DNA from: Granulicella sp.
GTDB lineage: Bacteria; Acidobacteriota; Terriglobia; Terriglobales; Acidobacteriaceae
DNA: 8,016 nt
Direction: 5' to 3'
NCBI GenBank assembly: GCA_003133205.1
Contig: PKWK01000138.1
Coordinates: 1-8,016 of the forward strand
A program made the translations under genes and the position numbers. The notes under the pieces were generated by a model. The model was not told the origin of the DNA. It did not search any database and saw only the letters and a program-made list of their open reading frames with translations. Below, one piece after another: positions 5,658-8,016 of this stretch (the stretch's first letter is position 1; each line of letters begins with the position of its first letter).

Positions 5658-7154
5658 ATGCAGGATGCAATGAAATTCGTGGCGGTGGATCTGGGCGCGT
5701 CGAGCGGCAGGCTGATGGTGGGCCTGTGGGATGGGCGCAGGTTTGTGCTGGAGGAGTTGCATCGGTTTTCGAATGGCGGCGTGAGCGTTCAAGGGAGCAT
5801 CGACTGGGACGTGCTGCGGCTCTGGTCGGAGATTCAGAGTGGGCTGATAAAGTATCGGGCGAGATTTGGGGATTCGCCGGCGGGGATTGGGGTGGATGCT
5901 TGGGGCGTTGATTTCGGGCTGCTGGATAAGCGCGGGCGGCTGCTGGGGAATCCTTCGTGCTATCGCGATCCGCGGACGAATGGGGTTCCGGAGAAGGTGT
6001 TTGCGCGGGTGAGCGAGGCGGAGATTTTTGCCGCTACCGGCGTGCAGACGATGCAGATCAATACGCTGTTTCAGCTCGCTTCGATGGCGATGGCGGGCGA
6101 TCCGAAGCTGGAAGGCGCGGAGACTCTGTTGATGATCCCGGACCTCTTCAACTACTTCCTTGGGGGGGAGAAGGCAGTGGAGTATACGGAGGCGTCGACG
6201 ACGCAGATGTACAAGCTCGGCGCGCGGGATTGGGATCGAGAGATGCTGCGGAGGGTTGTGCTTCCGGAGCGGATTCTGCCGCGGGTCGTGCAGCCGGGGA
6301 AGGTGCTTTCGGACGTGAGTCGCGATGTGCTGGAGATGTGCGGGCTGGGTGGGAAGATTCCGGTGATTGCGGTGGGGTCGCATGATACGGCTAGCGCGGT
6401 GGCTTCGATTCCGAACCTGGATGCGGGGAGCGCGTTCATCAGCAGCGGGACGTGGAGCTTGATGGGCGTGGAGTTGGATGCCCCGGTGACGAGCGAGCGG
6501 GCGCGGGCGTTGGGATTCACGAATGAGGGCGGGTGCGGCGGGTCGACGCTGCTGATGCGGAATATTACGGGGCTCTGGATCTTGCAGGAGTGCCTGCGGC
6601 AGTGGGAGAAGGAAGGCAAGGGCTGCGGGTGGGATGAGGTGATTGCGGCGGCGAAGGCGGCGGCGGCGTTTCGGTCGATCCTATTGCCGAATGCGGCGGA
6701 GTTCGGGGCGCCGGGAAATATGCTGGAGGCGATTCGTCGGTATTGCAGGGCGAGCGGACAGCCTGTGCCGGAGACGGTGGGTGAGTTTGCGCGATGCTGC
6801 TTTGAGAGTTTGAGTTTGGCGTACTGGTCGACGCTGGAGGCGCTGCGTGATTTGACCGGACGAGAGATTCACACGCTGCGGGTGGTGGGCGGCGGATGTT
6901 TGAATACTTTCTTGTGCCAGATGACGGCGGATGCGTGCGGATGTGCGGTGGTGAGCGGGCCGGCGGAGGCATCGGGGCTGGGGAATGTGATGCTGCAGGC
7001 GGTGGCTGTGGGCGCGCTGCCGGATATTGCTGCGGGGCGGGCTTCGATTGGCGAATCGCTGGAGTTGGTGACGTATGCGCCGCGGCGTGGAGATGGATGG
7101 ACCGAGGCGCAGATGCGCTACGGCGGGATGGGAGCGGCGGTGGCAGGAAGGTAG
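5658..7154 (+). CDS. rhaB: Rhamnulokinase-type FGGY sugar kinase
   Basis: RhaB phosphorylates L-rhamnulose at O1 with ATP in the cytoplasm, giving the substrate for the aldolase RhaD. The 498-residue product has the full two-domain FGGY layout, close to the 489 residues of E. coli RhaB. Visible motifs are VAVDLGASSGR (8-18, first phosphate loop), VDAWGVDFGLLD (79-90), CYRDPRTNG (101-109), INTLFQL (134-140), EYTEASTTQM (175-184), GSHDTASAV (240-248, with Asp243 at the catalytic base position), SSGTWSLMG (262-270), TNEGG (288-292), VVGGGCLNTF (409-418) and SGPAEASGLGN (433-443). The ATG at 5658 follows GGGAAAG; an ATG four codons later (5670), after AGGA, is an alternative. The frame is open far upstream inside the reductase gene, but that part has no kinase features. 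L-fuculokinase activity is possible given the fucose-like neighbours. Confidence 0.9.
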   Translation: MQDAMKFVAVDLGASSGRLMVGLWDGRRFVLEELHRFSNGGVSVQGSIDWDVLRLWSEIQSGLIKYRARFGDSPAGIGVDAWGVDFGLLDKRGRLLGNPSCYRDPRTNGVPEKVFARVSEAEIFAATGVQTMQINTLFQLASMAMAGDPKLEGAETLLMIPDLFNYFLGGEKAVEYTEASTTQMYKLGARDWDREMLRRVVLPERILPRVVQPGKVLSDVSRDVLEMCGLGGKIPVIAVGSHDTASAVASIPNLDAGSAFISSGTWSLMGVELDAPVTSERARALGFTNEGGCGGSTLLMRNITGLWILQECLRQWEKEGKGCGWDEVIAAAKAAAAFRSILLPNAAEFGAPGNMLEAIRRYCRASGQPVPETVGEFARCCFESLSLAYWSTLEALRDLTGREIHTLRVVGGGCLNTFLCQMTADACGCAVVSGPAEASGLGNVMLQAVAVGALPDIAAGRASIGESLELVTYAPRRGDGWTEAQMRYGGMGAAVAGR

Positions 7155-7173
7155 GGCAGGCGTTTTGGTTTTC

Positions 7174-7215
7174 AGCTATGAGGTATGAGCTACGAGGTTT
7201 GAGCAACGAAGAGTA
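7174..7215 (+). repeat. Three imperfect 14-bp tandem repeats
   Basis: The units AGCTATGAGGTATG (7174-7187), AGCTACGAGGTTTG (7188-7201) and a more diverged AGCAACGAAGAGTA (7202-7215) follow each other without gap in the spacer between kinase and isomerase genes. Units one and two differ at two bases. The purpose is unknown. Confidence 0.5.
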
Positions 7216-7244
7216 ATCGGCTAACTTAGGACGCAGAAGCCGAT
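7216..7244. promoter_or_regulatory. Inverted repeat ATCGGCT-N15-AGCCGAT between kinase and isomerase
   Basis: The 7-bp arms (7216-7222 and 7238-7244) are perfectly complementary around 15 bases. The repeat sits about 40 bp before the isomerase start, so it could be an operator, an mRNA hairpin that tunes the downstream gene, or chance. It is not a clear terminator because no T-run follows directly. Confidence 0.3.
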
Positions 7245-7282
7245 GATTGATTTTGGTCCCACACAGGAAAGAGGAGATGAAA

Positions 7283-8016
7283 ATGGCAGCGTATTCGATA
7301 CCCAAAGTACAGGCCCCCGTCGCAGCGAAGGCCAGCGAAGTTGTTTTGATTGCAAGCGGCGATCTGCGTTTGTCGGCCAACCAGGTGTGCTGGCCGGCGC
7401 AGGTTGAGGTGGAGCGCGCGGTGACCAAGGCGTTTGAGGCGGAGGGATGGACGGTGCGGCGCGGGCATCCGTATCGCGCGGACCTGAAGCACGGTTTTAT
7501 CTACAACCAGCGGATGGGCATGGACGTGTTCATGGGGATCGATCCGAAGGCTCCGATTGTGGTGGTGGAGGCGGTGTGGCAGTATACGCACCATATTCTG
7601 TCGGGGCTGGTGAATCATCGCGGGCCGATTCTGACGGTGGCGAACTGGTCGGGGCAATGGCCGGGGCTGGTGGGGATGCTGAATTTGAATGGCAGCCTGT
7701 CGAAGGCGGGCGTGAAGTTCTCGACGATCTGGAGCAAGGACTTCGACGATGCGTTCTTCGTGAATGGACTGAAGCAGTGGATCAAGGAAGGCAAGATCGA
7801 TCACGACATGAGCCATGTTCACAAGCTTGAGGCAGCGACGCTTCCCGTTGCGGAGAAGAAGCTGGGCGTGAGACTGGCGAAGGTTCTGAAGAAGCGCAAA
7901 GCAATTCTGGGCGTGTTCGACGAAGGCTGCATGGGGATGTTCAACGCGATCATCGACGACAATTTGCTGAACAAGACGGGCGTGTTCAAGGAGAGGCTGA
8001 GCCAGTCGGCGCTGTT
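7283..8016 (+). CDS. Sugar isomerase, L-fucose isomerase-related family (3' partial)
   Basis: Enzymes of this group interconvert aldoses and ketoses, such as L-fucose and L-fuculose, with a divalent metal. The visible 244 residues have an N-terminal alpha/beta domain starting [16 protein letters not shown] (19-34). Conserved-looking stretches are [12 protein letters not shown] (77-88), [20 protein letters not shown] (116-135) and [16 protein letters not shown] (211-226), whose Asp-Glu pair is a candidate metal or catalytic site. [10 protein letters not shown] (235-244) comes just before the window ends. I place it by recall among FucI/AraA-like proteins (COG2407 type); it is not a close match to E. 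coli FucI, so specificity is open. The ATG at 7283 is 6 nt after AGGAG. An ATG two codons earlier (7277) abuts that site and is less likely. It follows the kinase gene by 128 bp on the same strand, consistent with one operon. Confidence 0.7.
   Translation, partial: MAAYSIPKVQAPVAAKASEVVLIASGDLRLSANQVCWPAQVEVERAVTKAFEAEGWTVRRGHPYRADLKHGFIYNQRMGMDVFMGIDPKAPIVVVEAVWQYTHHILSGLVNHRGPILTVANWSGQWPGLVGMLNLNGSLSKAGVKFSTIWSKDFDDAFFVNGLKQWIKEGKIDHDMSHVHKLEAATLPVAEKKLGVRLAKVLKKRKAILGVFDEGCMGMFNAIIDDNLLNKTGVFKERLSQSAL

Noticed and set aside
7174..7215. CRISPR-like or regulator iteron array
   Set aside because: There are only three diverged 14-bp units with no spacers and no cas or replication genes, so they are listed as simple tandem repeats.
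6565..7428. Open frame of 287 residues on the minus strand
   Set aside because: It is antisense to the kinase and isomerase genes and is rich in Pro, Ser and Arg in the manner of shadow frames.

Overview
The window looks like chromosomal DNA from a high-GC soil bacterium, most likely an acidobacterium of the Terriglobia/Acidobacteriaceae type. The main reasons are a complete protein of the TIGR03435 family, which is strongly expanded in Acidobacteriota and rare elsewhere, and intergenic DNA built from short mosaic repeats of a kind I associate with Granulicella, Edaphobacter and Terriglobus. The taxonomic placement is an inference from recall. No rRNA, tRNA, CRISPR array, transposase or phage gene was found.

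Left part (1-2979): the 3' part of a PlsC-type lysophosphatidic acid acyltransferase runs off the left edge. A secreted TIGR03435 protein follows on the same strand. It ends only 4 bp from the stop codon of a convergent two-gene unit on the minus strand. That unit is a slipin (stomatin/band-7) membrane protein followed by a SPOR-domain membrane protein, with a 4-base stop/start overlap. All of these are cell-envelope genes.

Middle (2980-4683): two long stretches without convincing genes flank one small four-helix membrane protein gene (minus strand, GTG start with a clear Shine-Dalgarno). The first stretch (2980-3566) holds dispersed-repeat-like segments, an AT-richer island with inverted repeats including a perfect 8+8 bp palindrome, and a stem-loop. 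The second (3984-4683) holds a hairpin element with recurring GGGCACCCG boxes and a segment that reads as the spurious peptide PERSAVEGP.

Right part (4684-8016): three co-directional genes look like a 6-deoxy-hexose (L-fucose or L-rhamnose) catabolic operon. They are an aldo/keto reductase resembling L-galactose/L-fucose dehydrogenases, a full-length rhamnulokinase-type FGGY kinase, and the N-terminal 244 residues of a sugar isomerase that I place in the L-fucose isomerase-related group. The gene set could support an isomerase/kinase route, with the reductase either opening a parallel oxidative route or handling a side product. Aldolase, transporter and regulator genes are not visible and may lie beyond the right edge. 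The mix of rhamnose-type kinase and fucose-type isomerase leaves the true substrate open. I see no clearly novel defence or mobile system here. The most checkable oddities are the hybrid sugar operon, the slipin-SPOR coupling without NfeD, the tiny tandem duplication of a gene end at 5608-5632, and the orphan palindrome region.
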